Notes under the pieces: generated by a model
Told to the model about the DNA's origin: nothing
Database searches by the model: none
The model's input: the letters and a program-made list of their open reading frames with translations, nothing else
Shown: positions 12,190 to 23,098 of the stretch, one piece after another
Numbering within the stretch: the first letter of the stretch is position 1
Layout of the letters: each line of letters starts with the position of its first letter
Assembly: GCA_038501625.1 (NCBI GenBank)
Contig: JAZAYU010000726.1
Coordinates: 1 to 64,000, forward strand
DNA: 64,000 nucleotides
Origin: Corbicula japonica
Taxonomy: Eukaryota; Mollusca; Bivalvia; Venerida; Cyrenidae
Reading direction: 5' to 3'
Position numbers and translations under genes: made by a program

Positions 12190-12370
12190 AGATTTTCCAA
12201 CCCCTAGCTGGCGTTATATCTAGTGGTGATGGGCGAACGTTGGCCCAACAAACAAGTGACCGTTGGGCCAACGTTGCCCGATAAACAAGACGGCTAATGT
12301 TGCCAACGTTGGCAAGTCGTTGTGGCCCAAATACTAAAATACTGTTAAGCCAACGTTGGCCCAACATATG
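12190..12370. repeat. GCCAACGTTGGC palindromic word array
   Basis: Repeated palindromes 'gccaacgttggc', 'cgttgggccaacgttg' and 'gttggcccaac' within about 170 bp. The word is related to the AACGTTGA word of the CACTA-like element at 16,101. No CCCAGCA terminus is intact here ('cccctagctggcg' at the left may be a worn one). Confidence 0.55.
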
Positions 12371-12507
12371 TCTTTCTATAGTTATCAGTAAAACAACAAA
12401 ATATTTGTTGATTTTACTGCAAATGTTATATCAATAAAACTTTCGTAATTTTGTTTATTTCAATTATTTTTCAATTTTTAATTAAGGTTTTCTACATAAT
12501 GCGTTTA

Positions 12508-12509
12508 CC

Positions 12510-12540
<31 letters not shown>
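12508..12540. repeat. (C)n(AC)n microsatellite
   Basis: A run of 19 C followed by seven AC units. Length is probably polymorphic or subject to sequencing error. Confidence 0.9.
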
Positions 12541-12639
12541 CTAAATCGTAAGTACCAGAATACGAGGATTTAGACAACAATTTCGATAAGGTCAATACCA
12601 TTTATGATTAGGTTACAGACAATAATGTAAGTGTTTCCT

Positions 12640-13215
12640 AAACCTGGTGCAACCATGTTTACGCTTTTCCTGGTGTACAGTTTCCTTTCTGTGTAACTCT
12701 ACTCAAAATGAGTGTAAAATACACATTTACACCAATTTTCGTTTTAGTTTACACCACATTTAGAAACAAAACGCTCATTTTTACAGTGCGAGTAACTTAA
12801 CACCAGCAGGTGTTTATGATAAAGTAGCACGAAAATTGTGTAAGTATTCACTGAACCTGGTGCAACTTTGCGCTTTTCCTGGTGTACAGTTTCCTTTCTG
12901 TGTAACTCTACTCAAAATGAGTGTAAAATACACATTTACACCAATTTTCATTTTAGTTTACACCACATTTAGAGTAACAAAACGCTCATTTTTACAGTAC
13001 GAGTAACTTAACACCAGCAGGTGTTTATGATAAAGTAGCACGACAATTGTGTAAGTATTCACTGAATCTGGTGCAACGTTACTCTGTTCCTAGTGTACAG
13101 TTTCCTTTATGAGTAACTCTACTCAAAGTGAGTGTGAAATAAACATTTACACCGATTTCCGTTTTAGTTTACACCATATTTAGAGTAACAAAACGCTAAT
13201 TTTTTACAGTGTAAG
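12640..13215. repeat. ~210-bp tandem repeat, 2.7 copies
   Basis: The word 'gtttcctttctgtgtaactc' starts at about 12,680, 12,889 and 13,100, giving a period near 210 bp. Each unit also has 'acaccagcaggtgtttatg' with an internal palindrome. No open frame. Confidence 0.8.
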
Positions 13216-13479
13216 ATGTCTCTTTAGATAATGATATTTTGAACTTGGGACACCTTTAGTAGGACCTAGGCACACCTCTAGCAGGCCACATATATGTTTT
13301 TACTGATCTCCTAAGACAATACCGTAGAGATTTACAAGCAACCTTTAGAAAGACAAGGGCTTATCACAAGTACGATTCATAACGGTAAATACGATATCTC
13401 GTTAGTCTATACATTTCAATACACTTGAGGCACCTGTAGCAGAACACATGCATGTAAATGAAGTATCTCCTTAGATATT

Positions 13480-14995
13480 TAGATACTGTCATTGCGAACA
13501 AAGGACACCTCAAGAAGGTCGCAGGGACACATCTAGTAGACCTAGCATTAATATAAGAATATTATATCAGACACTATTATTGCGAACAAAGGACAACTTT
13601 AGAAGGTCGTAGGCCGGGCACCTATAGCAGTCCTGGTATTAGGGATTGCCACACTCCTCCCAACTTTGTTCATCGATAAAAAGAAAATTATCAAAATCTC
13701 AATAATGGCAAAATGCCGTTCAATGAAACTTTGCACAAATGAACGTTACTAATGTATCCTTTTTTTGCATACAGTAAGATACGTTAGAAAAGTAAAGAAA
13801 AAAAGCTAGACCTAAAAATTCCTTAAAATTCTATTATATAAGTGACAATAATCAACCACAGATTTCATCCACATTAAGATAAAGGATACATAAGGATTGA
13901 AAAGAATGGAACCATTTCTGACAGGTAAGTACACCGAGGGACCGTCGGGTAATTAGTTCATTTTATTTTATATAATTGCAGTTTGCTGAGAATGGTTATT
14001 CTGAAAAGTTTTAATCTAGTTTGATATTCTAATAAAAGTTTAAAAAAAGTTAAAAATTTTAAAAACGACGACTATGTTTGATAAATCTTTGGACTGCGAA
14101 AAAGATTTTCTCATTTTGTTCGTCAGTAAAAATGTCATTGCCGTTCAAAATGAGACTTATTGTTATCGGTGCAAAGGGTTGTAATTCCAATATCATGATT
14201 CTTCGTTGTTCACAGTATTTGCGACATTGAAGGAAAAAGTGACTTAACAGGGTCATGTGAACCTTTTACTCTCTATTATGGTGTTCTCTTGCGAACAAAG
14301 AACACCTTTAGAAGGTCGTAGGGACACCTCTAGCAGTCCTGGTATTAATATAAGAATATAACATCAGACACTATCATTGCGAACTTAGTACACCTTTAGA
14401 AGGTCTTAGGGGCACCTTTAGCAGTCATGGTATTAATATAAGCATATAATATCAGACAGTATTATTGCGAACAAAGGACACCTATAGAAGGTCGTAGGGA
14501 CACCTCTAGCAGACCTTGTATTCATATAAGCATATATATTTAGACACTATCATTGCGAACAAAGGACACCTTTAGAAGGTCGTAGGGGCACCTCTAGCAG
14601 ACCTGATATTAATATAAGCACAGACACTATCAATGCAAACAAAGGTCACCCTTAGAACTTCGTAGGGACACCTCTAGCTGACCCGGGCGTTAATAAAAGC
14701 ACATCTTCTCAGACACTATCATTGCGAACAAAGGACACGTAGGGGCACCTCTCGCAGACCTGGTATTAATATAGGATATCTTCTCAGATACTATTATTGC
14801 GCACACAGTTTACCTTTAGAAGGTCGTAGGAGCACTTCTTGTAGACCTGACTTTAATATAAGGATATATTTTTAGACACTCTCTTTGCAAACGCGTGGTA
14901 CCTTTCGAAGTGTTTTATATGTAAATATAAAGGACACCTTTAGAAGGCCATAGGGACACCTCTAGCAGACCTGGTATTAATATATGCATATATAT
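13480..14995. repeat. ~88-bp tandem array interrupted by a LINE remnant
   Basis: The unit contains 'attgcgaacaaaggacacc', 'tagaaggtcgtagg' and 'cacctctagcagacctgg'. Copies start near 13,490, 13,580, 14,290, 14,378, 14,467, 14,552 and 14,720, with diverged ones between. Roughly 13,640-14,280 is foreign (see the LINE tail). The array resumes in the same orientation after it. Confidence 0.75.
14059..14256 (-). pseudogene. LINE ORF2 C-terminal remnant
   Basis: Sixty-five codons on the minus strand: HFFLQCRKYCEQRRIMILEL, a central LNGNDIFTDEQNEKIF, and the end VQRFIKHSRRF. A Cys-containing HFF-x-C segment followed by 'DE-QN...V..FI..S-RF' at the very C terminus is how many animal LINE reverse-transcriptase ORFs finish. 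Only the tail is present, so this is a 5'-truncated or decayed copy. It interrupts the 88-bp array. Confidence 0.5.
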
Positions 14996-15443
14996 CGAGA
15001 CATTATCTGCCTCCATTCCATATGAATATTGGATGCATGTCTTTTACCTCTTTGATATGACTTAATAATGTTCAAATCAAGAGTAGACTCCCAGTTTACT
15101 AACTTGTCCCTGCTGATTGGCAAAAGAATTATATTTGATAATATTAAAAGATATTTCTTTGTTTCAGACAGTCAAAAGTGTAATCTTTTATACCTTCTTC
15201 TATATTCAAAGTGACAACTCAAGACATGTTAAAGTAAACCAGTATGAACAACACTGAACAGTGAACAGTGAATCACTGAGTACTGTCAAATTAATTGTGA
15301 GCTATAACGACAGCCACACCTCTTTAGTAGATCCATAAGTTGCTTTTGTCCGGTAGAAGAGTATATAACTGTCCTCTAATATTTTTCTCATTTAAATATC
15401 AACCAAATCAAATCCATCAAGGTATTTAGCTGCATGGAATAGT

Positions 15444-15620
15444 CATGGACCTTTTGCATGACAAAAACACAGATGCAGAGAATGCCATTGGTAATAAAAA
15501 TATAAATGGGAAACCCACAGGAATGATTCCAGCTGAATTAGATAAATTAGGTCACAATCTGTATAAAATGAACTTGAACATCCTCAAAAATTTACTTTTA
15601 CAACTTACACAGGAAATGTA
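15444..15620 (+). CDS. Possible small ORF (58 codons)
   Basis: ATG to TAA, starting MDLLHDKNTDAENAIGNKN and ending with an amphipathic Leu-rich helix (NLYKMNLNILKNLLLQL). The composition is coding-like, but no promoter, homologue or splice evidence was seen. It lies immediately beside a minus-strand protease exon, so a chance frame is quite possible. Confidence 0.2.
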
Positions 15621-15632
15621 ATGAAACATACC

Positions 15633-15754
15633 TTCATATCATCAACTTTACACCACTGCATCCTGTGTCTTACGATGGCAAAGAAATGCCCCCGGTTTAT
15701 TTTTGTGCCCCGATGCATGATTGCTCCATACAAGTCGGCCTTATCCTCCAACAG
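15633..15754 (-). CDS. Ubiquitin-specific protease exon with catalytic His
   Basis: Minus-strand exon with acceptor tatcttcccag|CTG and donor ATGAAG|GTATGT, phase 0 at both ends. It encodes LLEDKADLYGAIMHRGTK, then INRGHFFAIVRHRMQWCKVDDMK. The 'Y-x-A-x-x-H-x-G...GH-(Y/F)-x-A-x-V...W-x-K-x-D-D' pattern is the C-terminal catalytic block of USP-family (peptidase C19) deubiquitinases, and the H of GHFF would be the catalytic His. It follows in phase from the exon at 22,034-22,124 across an intron of about 6.3 kb loaded with transposons. The layout resembles USP48-type proteins, but the subfamily is uncertain. Exons for the Cys box and C terminus were not found. Confidence 0.75.
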
Positions 15755-16100
15755 CTGGGAAGATATAAAAAATAGATAGTTAACAAGAACTACAAATGCT
15801 GCATGAATCTTATGAAAGAAGCACTGTAATTGTTTCAATTCAAAATCATAGCAAACATTTATACAGGAAGTTAGTTTTGGCAAGTACAATTACAAGAGCT
15901 ATGAAAGACAGCAACTTAATTAATATATGTGTCCAAAAAATGTTCACACCAACAATGTATTGATAGACATTCTTATACGGAATAAACAAACCAGGATATT
16001 AATTTAGGTTTTCATACAACAGTTTCTTTACTAACATCTTCCAGTTAACTAGAATTAATGCAACATCAATCTTCAGCATTCCTGCTTTAGCAAATAATAC

Positions 16101-16800
16101 CCCAGCAGGCACATCAACGTTTATTCAACGTTGAATAAACGTTGAACATCAACGTTGAAATAAGGTTGAAATAAGGTTGAAAATGGGAGTTGATTTCAAC
16201 GTTGATATCAACGTTTAATAAACGTTGATTCAACGTTGATATCAACGTTTAATAAACGTTGATTCAACGTTGATATTAACGTTTAATAAACGTTGATTCA
16301 ACGTTACATCAACATTTATTTAACGTTGAAGGTTAGTTCTTAACCCTTCAAAAATGATAATATTACTTAAACAGTGTTAAAGGTTGTTGAAATATTGTTG
16401 GCCAATGTTGAAATAAGGTTGATCAACGTTGAAAAGTGTTGAAATGAGGTTGATCAACGTTGAAAATTGTTGAAATGAGGTTGGTCAACGTTTAAAATGG
16501 TTGATCAAGGTTGGAATGAGGTTGATCAACGTTGAAAATTGTTGAAACGATGTTGATCATCGTTAAAAATGGTTGATCAACGTTGAAATGAGTTTGTTCA
16601 AGGTTGAAATATTCTATGTTGAAAATGACATTATCCATACTCAACAGGTGAGTCAGTGTAGGCTGGCTCACTAACGGTGCTTTTTGGCGGATGGGGCTTG
16701 ATAAATGTCGAAAATTATGTCAATCAAGTTTGAAAATAGTTGAAATGAGATTGATCAATGTTGAGGTTTATTTTTTACTGTTGAAGCACCAAACACAACT
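16101..16800. repeat. AACGTTGA-word subterminal array
   Basis: Dozens of 'caacgttga' / 'caacgttt' words, first tightly spaced (16,115-16,320), then 'gttgatcaacgttgaaa' spaced at about 25-40 bp to about 16,620, fading by 16,800. AACGTT is self-complementary. In plant CACTA elements subterminal short repeats bind the TnpA protein (established knowledge); an equivalent role here is inference. Confidence 0.8.
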
Positions 16801-17183
16801 CATCCAAAAAGAACCAATACATTATCAACATTGCCAAATCTAGCAAAACCCCGGAAGCACTGCCCGATTGAAATAATTAAAAAATGACACTGTTAATGTG
16901 AATTGACATTTTAAAACATTATATACATATACATAATATACTGTGCAAGTGTAAAATATTAGTAGTGACTTCATTAAAATTTCCAGTGTTAATTTCATCA
17001 AAATAAAGTACAATGTACAAAGTTTTTTTTTGTTTCTTCTGTTTTTTTAATAATTTTACTCATAAATGCAAGTATTTGCCACATACATGTAGGTGATTTT
17101 AGGGTTATTTGCCACACCTGCATTTACCGGCCAGACAATATATACTTGTCCCAATCCGATTCTTAAGTACATTTTTTATTGTG

Positions 17184-17398
17184 TCATTGGTCACTATCAC
17201 TTTCTTGTAGATGTGCTTGGTCACTATCACCTTCTTGTAAATGACTGTTTGTTTCATTTTGCTTCTCTGCTCTCTTCCTGCTTTCTCTTGATAATTTGCC
17301 ACCCCCGATCCTGTATGGTGCAAATTTCAAAATTGCCTGCACTTTGTCTTCTAACTTGGACAAGGTTATTTTTTCTCGCCACTGCTCTAATACGACAT
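17184..17398 (-). CDS. Terminal exon of a transposon gene (basic, DSDQ tail)
   Basis: Acceptor cttactatttcag, then an open frame of 70 codons to TGA: VVLEQWREKITLSKLEDKVQ, AILKFAPYRIGGGKLSRESR, and a tail with two copies of HLQEgDSDQ (a 30-bp duplication). The codon content looks real, and other frames of the same stretch read less sensibly. It follows the transposase on the same strand and may be its last exon or a small second protein of the element. Function unknown. Confidence 0.5.
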
Positions 17399-17422
17399 CT
17401 GAAATAGTAAGTCAGTTCATAT

Positions 17423-18920
17423 TTAAAGCTCAGGCAATGTTCTCGAAACACAACTGACACGTGATAACATCTTGAACAATAATAAATTATACTGATCCAG
17501 TTGTCCCAGAACGTATTCATTCCTCAAGTCTGATTTTGACAACAGTAGCACAGAAATCGCAACATTGAGTACCATAAAATGGTCAAATATCTTATCTGTG
17601 ACAATGCCACTTAGAACTATGGGGCCAGTGTATAACAAAAACTGTCTGAATTCAGTTGCTTTCCAATGCTCCATTTCAGTAATAGGTCTGGGCTGGCGAG
17701 CGAATTCTCGAGGCATTTTACCGTTGAAGGAAGACAGTCTATCAGAGATCCTTCTGAACTGTTGTTTTGAGAGTTTACACGCTCTTGGCCCATCTTTTAA
17801 GAACACCAAAATCCTTTTGACCACACCAAGACATACCAAATGCATGTAGTCTAAGGGGAACTTTGATATGCAGGATACACCAGCATCTAAGAGGGGAGAA
17901 CGAGCTATCTGATGTTCAGGGTACTCCATTCTTGAAAATTCTCCATCTGATCGCAGCAAAGGTAAATCATCATCCTCTTCTGGGAGGGGGTATGTGACGC
18001 GGCGTTCGTGGTACTCTCCCCTTATCTGGCACCTCTCACAACTATAGTAACCAGTATGACCTTTGATGCACTTTAAAAATGCCCTTGCTGGAGCATCACA
18101 TACAAAAGCCTTAATTTGGATGTCAACAACTTCATCATTGATGCGGATGCCATCTTCACATAGATTCAATAGTTCAGAAACCAAGTCTGACAAATAGTCA
18201 TCTATAGAACTCGGCTTCGAATTTCCATAAAATATAGCAACAATAAATGGTTCCAAATTATCAACAGAGCATAAAATTGGCCAAAACTGGATTACTCGAC
18301 TTATACACTGGCACACCATCAATGTTGAAGATCAACTTCATTTCATGCCCAACAGCATATGTGGGATACATTTCAATAAGCTTCAACAGCCCGTTTTCCA
18401 CTCCAAAATATTTAAAGGCACCTCCACACTTTTCTTCAATGCGGTTAACATGTCTTGAAGTGTTAAGCAAGGTAAGCGCATCTTTTGGCAAGTCAATATC
18501 CCTTAGTCTTAGAATACCCAGAAGCTCATTAACAGAGGAACGTGTCAACCTATTCTTTGTCATCCAAGCAGAAAGATCCCCAGACAAACTATTTGCTTCT
18601 ATATCACTGTCATCACTATCGAAATCAAAATTGTCACTTTCACTGGTTGTTTCAAGTTCAGAGCTTGAACTACTACTTGATACTTCATTATGTGACAAAG
18701 TTGAGCTCTCTGAGTCCGAATTTGCAGCATCAGAATGAGAGTCTGGTTGTTGACCAACTTGACCTGCATTGTAGTCTTCATTTTGGTCATTTTCAATGTG
18801 ACCGTCATTTTGAACATTATCATCAGAATTGCTGCCATCATCACTGCTGCTTCCATGTGCAGCAAGAGCATCAACTTCAGCTGTGAATGGCCTCCAGTCT
18901 CTTTTGTATTTTGCCGCCAT
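17423..18920 (-). pseudogene. TNP2-like (CACTA/EnSpm) transposase, frameshifted
   Basis: The N-terminal part runs from ATG at 18920, two bases inside an acceptor (gtttttacag|caATGGCGGCA). It starts MAAKYKRDWRPFTAEVDALA, passes through a Ser/Asp-rich acidic region, then LTRSSVNELLGILRLRDIDL and FNIDGVPVYKSS. The frame shifts by one base near 18,290-18,300 and continues QFWPILCSVDN. It then runs FVCDAPARAFLKCIKGHTGY, CERCQIRG, FPLDYMHLVCLGVVKRILV, RPITEMEHWKATEFRQFLLY. Asp in FNIDG and FVCDAP and the D-x-MH block fit a DDE-type TNP2 transposase. It ends early with TLPEL-stop at 17423, or continues by splicing to 17,398. A single indel and no other stop suggest recent inactivation or a sequencing error. 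Confidence 0.75.
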
Positions 18921-19494
18921 TGCTGTAAAAACAATACTGAAAAAAACATGCCAGAATTTACATGCATAATTTATGAAATAGCTGGCTTCATGCATTTATT
19001 TCTCTGGTACAGTGTGTGTAGGCAATCCAGATATAGGCATTCCGGATCACTTTAAAATTAAACAATAAAAACAAAACAAAATATTACTTCGCGGTTAACG
19101 TTCCTTTTCATTGAAGTCATAGATTTATTCCACAGTTAATGTCAAATGTTTGTGCATAAATTGTTTTAAAATATTTCTTTGTTTCCTGTCTTGTCATTTC
19201 AATTTAATTTTTGTACGACGATTCTTGTGCATCAAATTTTCCATGAAAATTAGCATGCATAAGTGGATAAGTGGTGTGACAATACTTATATGTGTAGGAC
19301 AGAAATCACGCCAGTCATTTTTACATGGTGTGATAAGAACACAAATGCCCCAGCAACAAAATTTAAATCAGAAGGATTTCGAGTCATTTCAGCCCCCAAT
19401 TACCCGAGACGTTTCGGCCCCGGATGTTTTGGCCCTTTCCCATATTTAGTTAAGAATAAGTTTTACCTTAACCTGTATTATACCAGAATTTTAA

Positions 19495-20569
19495 GGAAGT
19501 GGCCAGCCGTACAGGCCCGTACGGCTAGCCAAAAGTTCTAGCCGTACGTGAGTCACGTATGACTAGCCAGGACGCACTGTATTGTCTAGCCGTACGGCAC
19601 TTTTCAAAATTATATGGAAGTCGAAAATGCATATGTTATTTTGTGTCTTTAAACGAGGATTTTAATTAAGTCTCCGCATTTGTCCTCGTGTGTTCAATTT
19701 AATAAAGATGCTCCGTCATTTTGTAAAAAAAAATGAAAACGAACAAGCGTTGTATAATCTATCTTCATAAAAGTGTCAAAGTTGCATTTTATAAGTTATA
19801 ACGTCGTTGAATTTCATGCTTATCATTTGTTGTTTTATTTGCATGAAAGATGAATTATTGAATCATTTTTGTAAATTAAGCACATGGATCGAAAAAAAAT
19901 AATGATCGGAGTGGAATAAATAAATAAATAAATAAATAAAAAGAACATTGAAAAAAAAACGGTGAAAAGCAAAAATAATTGTATAATTTTCAAATACAGT
20001 AGATAAATATCGAACATAAAAGCACAATCAATTAATTAAACCTTAATTAAAGCCTACCCAGAATATAATAATAGAATTTTAGAATGCATTTCACGGAACT
20101 TGCAAACTTTCCTTAATGATGGACAAACTTCTTTATCGTCACCGGTAATTGACGCAATTATCAGAGCCCAATTTAACAACAATTATTTTCGGTGTTTTTT
20201 CATTTTAAAGGTGTCGGAAATTAAACTTAATGAAACAAAAAAGGATTATAATCAAAATGTTATAAACTATTTCAATTGGTATTATTTAAATGCAACCAAA
20301 CGCTCTTTTTTGTCGACATCTTGAGATGACAAATATCGATAGCCAAAAAGGCGATTAATCTCTAAAAAGTAAACATACGAAGACAATTGCTGTTTCTTGG
20401 TTAAAATCCTCGCTTAGTCATAAAATAACATATGCATTTTCGACTTCCATATGATTTTGAAAAGTGCCGTACAGCTAGCCAATACAGTGTGTCCTTGCTA
20501 GTCGTACGTGACTCACGTACGGCTAGAACTTTAGGCTAGCCGTACGGGCCCGTACGGCTAGCCACTTCC
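19495..20569. mobile_element. Mutator-like foldback element, 9-bp target duplication
   Basis: Inverted repeats of about 170 bp (19,495-19,670 and 20,396-20,569). They begin GGAAGTGGC.AGCCGTAC and contain 'cccgtacggctagcc' and 'catatgttattttgtg'/'cataaaataacatatg'. The perfect 9-bp duplication GAATTTTAA lies at 19,486-19,494 and 20,570-20,578. Long inverted repeats plus 9-bp duplication are typical of MULEs. The interior (about 0.7 kb, AT-rich) has no convincing ORF, so it is non-autonomous. Confidence 0.85.
19910..19940. repeat. (AAAT)n microsatellite
   Basis: About six AAAT units inside the Mutator-like element. Confidence 0.85.
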
Positions 20570-21490
20570 GAATTTTAATAGCATATAAATACATGAAAGG
20601 ATAAAAGGAATGAGAGAATTAATTGAATAATTAAATTATGATTTTTAATTGAATGAGGCTAAAATAGTAGTAATCAAAACAAACAGAACATAAACTTTAT
20701 TAAACAAAACATAGTACAGGAACACTGAAACATATTTTATCTGATCATTATCAACAAGTTTTTTTTTCAAATTTGAAGGATTAAAAAGCAAGACACAGAA
20801 CAATACAAACATTTATTATCAATTTTTAACGATTTAAAGTATAAAAATTCCTTTTATACTGTAATAAAACTGTAATAAAAAAGGGCCGAAACGTCTCGCG
20901 GAAAAGGGCCGAAACGTCTTGGGGCCGATTTGTTTGGGGCCGAAACGTCCTGTTTGCACGCTTTTAATTAAGATGATCCTGATTAATTGCCTTGACTGAC
21001 TGTATATAATACATTATTGCTGCATTGAATTTATTTTACAGGTGACATGTTCGCAATTTTTACAAAGTATAGCGCAAAAACAGTATTTATACATTTCCTC
21101 AAAATAATTTGCAAATGGCGACATGCATCGAACTTCGTAAACATGCAAATCGTTCTGTAAAATGACGAAATCATCAAACTTTACTTCGATAAGCTAATGG
21201 TACAAATGTATTTACACTTCAATTCTTACATATTATGATGTAGAAGCACTTACCAACGCTAATATCTTCAACAAAAAGCTAAAACTTTGCCAAAATGTTT
21301 TCTCCTTTGTTCAAATTTCGTAAACAGGAACCGTTATCAGTGCGCATGAGCTTGTCGTCGCGCATGCGTGTTGGATCGCTTAATGTACTTACCGGCGTAA
21401 TTTAAAATCTCCGAAAAAGGCCGCATATTGTAAATAAGTATATTATGTTTTTCATAGTAGCTTAATGTGTAACCTTCAGAAAATAAAGCC

Positions 21491-21491
<1 letters not shown>

Positions 21492-21542
<51 letters not shown>
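21492..21542. repeat. (TTA)n microsatellite
   Basis: About 17 TTA/ATT units following 'aaataaagcct'. An A-rich lead plus a trinucleotide run can mark a retroposon 3' end, but no body was identified. Confidence 0.9.
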
Positions 21543-21544
<2 letters not shown>

Positions 21545-21586
21545 TACCTGGATGGATACAAACAGCTTCTTAAAATTGATACCGAT

Positions 21587-21851
21587 CCCAGCAGGCACTC
21601 AACTTATGTACGTTAATTATACTACTGATATAGTAGGTGTAATATGGAATATATATAATTAAGTCTTGAAATGCTGAAATTTACGATATATACCCACGTT
21701 TCAACGAAGAAAAACATATCAACGTTGATTCAACGTTGATCATCGTTGAAACACCAACCATCTTCGTCTATAGTTGATATATGGTTGATATATGGTTGAT
21801 AATCGTTATCAACGATTTTCAACGTTGATTCAACGTTGAGTGCCTGCTGGG
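21587..21851. mobile_element. CCCAGCAGGCA-ended element or right end of the CACTA unit
   Basis: CCCAGCAGGCACTCAAC at the left faces GTTGAGTGCCTGCTGGG at the right. Caacgttgattcaacgttg words near both inner sides of 21,718-21,840 and 'ggttgatatatggttgat' duplicates lie between. Could be a stand-alone 265-bp MITE sharing ends with the autonomous element, or that element's right end. Confidence 0.65.
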
Positions 21852-22033
21852 ACAAGTATAATTTTAATTTCAAATGTCGAATTGGCTGGTTAAAAGGTCA
21901 TCTGCAAGTTAGCTACTGGCTGTCCTCAGATTCTCAAGCCAACCTTTGAAACTTTTTCCATGTAGCTTCTTTGTTCTGATGGTTAAGTGCCATAAAAAAA
22001 TATTAGTTAAATTTAATAGCAGTCAGTACTTAC

Positions 22034-22124
22034 TTCTTTTTTGTTGGCACACACGTGAGGCCTAAGATGTAACTCTTCTATGATTTTCAATTTTCTTGAG
22101 TCTTTGTTGCCAGTGTTGGAAAAC
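22034..22124 (-). CDS. Ubiquitin-specific protease internal exon
   Basis: Acceptor catgtttag and donor AAAGAA|GTAAGT bound 91 bp. The frame set by the neighbouring exons gives FSNTGNKDSRKLKIIEELHL, then RPHVCANKKE. It ends in phase 0 and joins LLEDKADLYGAIM at 15,754 in phase. In USP proteins this is the stretch between the 'L..QL.RF' strand and the catalytic His block, and 'F.N..G.K.K.K' matches that position. The exon could not be found by simple ORF length; the call rests on splice sites, phase and family layout. Confidence 0.65.
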
Positions 22125-22189
22125 CTAAACATGTAGAATATACAATGAATATCAGCATTTTCAACTGCTCATCACTACAAGTAGAGTGC

Positions 22190-22350
22190 AACCTGTCTAA
22201 AAAGACCAACCAAGGGAGGCAAAATGTGGCATTTTAATACAGTTGGTCTTTTAATCAAGGTTTATATTCAATAAAATTCTACTTTAGGGAAAACAAAATA
22301 AACAATCTAAAGAGTTGTGGTTTATTATCACAGGTGGTCTTTAACATAGG
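22190..22350. mobile_element. pogo/Tigger-like MITE
   Basis: Left 'agtgcaacctgtctaaaaag' faces the complement of 'ctttaacataggtttcactg'. Both fit the consensus CAGTGAAACCT.T.TTAAAGACC. It lies just upstream of a protease exon. Related in end sequence to the MITE at 55,270-55,446. Confidence 0.55.
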
Positions 22351-23055
22351 TTTCACTGTAATTGTATAATAAACAGCTGTTACAAATAAAGAAGAATGGA
22401 AGAGTGATCAACACATCATTGCCTTCATTGCTTTTAAACTTCTGATCTAAGAAATTCATAGTGAAGTGGTTATGAGCCATTTGCTCTCAACAAGTACAGA
22501 ACTCAAGCTGCTTGCGACGCTATACAAACTATGTATTATTATAGCTGTTGTTTAAATTATTGTTTAATAATAAAAGTAATCAAATAAATCAATAGTCTCC
22601 ATTTCTTTATTGAGTGGGTAATTACTGATTTGAATAGAAAATTTATTGATGTTGTTTGCTAATTATTTTTTGTGGGAAACACAGCAAAGCATCATATAAT
22701 AATTAATATGACATCCATTGTATGACGATGCCAATGATGTCACACCAAATACATGTATATTTTATGCCCATCATAACAGAAACTATGCTATGGATTAATA
22801 GACATGTATATAAGCTAAATCATGTGAGAAAAGACCATTGCTTTCTGCTAATGCAAATCTTAGTTATATCTGTTTTGATTTATTCTCCTTTGAAATGAGA
22901 GTTTTAAACAAGAGCAAGTCAACTTAGGGGCTTCATTTGAAACTGGATTTCTACCATGATCCTTCAAATGAAACAATTAATACAAGTTTATTGCAATAAG
23001 TGACTATAGAAATTTAGTTAAGACTGTTTATGTTTCAAGACTTTGAATAACTTAC

Positions 23056-23098
23056 TGCTGACACAGAGTGATTAGTGTGTGAGCTCCCTTCAGGGAGG
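23056..23098 (-). CDS. Ubiquitin-specific protease micro-exon
   Basis: A 43-bp exon: acceptor tttatgtgag|CC, donor GTCAGCA|GTAAGTT. In the phase demanded by the next exon (two bases carried over) it reads SLKGAHTLITLCQQ, leading into FSNTGN. In USP proteins the strand just before the Phe is 'L...L..QL.RF', which fits GAHTLITLCQQF. The pyrimidine tract is poor, so the acceptor is the weak point. Another frame of this stretch is also open. Confidence 0.45.

Larger units (their letters stand above)
19389..20960. mobile_element. Outer inverted-repeat element (GACGTTTCGGCCCC words)
   Basis: 'gagacgtttcggcccc' near 19,403 faces several copies of 'ggggccgaaacgtc' / 'agggccgaaacgtct' at 20,882-20,953. 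This suggests an element about 1.6 kb long with short repeated terminal words. The Mutator-like foldback element is nested inside it. Exact ends not resolved. Confidence 0.5.
16101..21851 (-). mobile_element. CACTA/EnSpm-like transposon with AACGTT subterminal arrays
   Basis: The left terminus CCCAGCAGGCACATCAACG matches the complement of the right terminus (CCCAGCAGGCACTCAACGTT). Both lead into repeated AACGTTGA words. A TNP2-like transposase is encoded leftwards inside. Flanking dinucleotides are AC at both ends, compatible with the 2-3 bp duplications of this superfamily but weak on their own. A second CCCAGCAGGCACTCAAC at 21,587 could instead pair with the right end as a separate 265-bp MITE. 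A donor-like gcgttg|gtaagt near 21,254 (minus) may mark an untranslated first exon of the transposase gene. The whole unit sits in an intron of the host protease gene. Confidence 0.55.

Noticed and set aside
18247..19055. Plus-strand frames of 106-163 codons
   Set aside because: Antisense shadows of the TNP2-like transposase.
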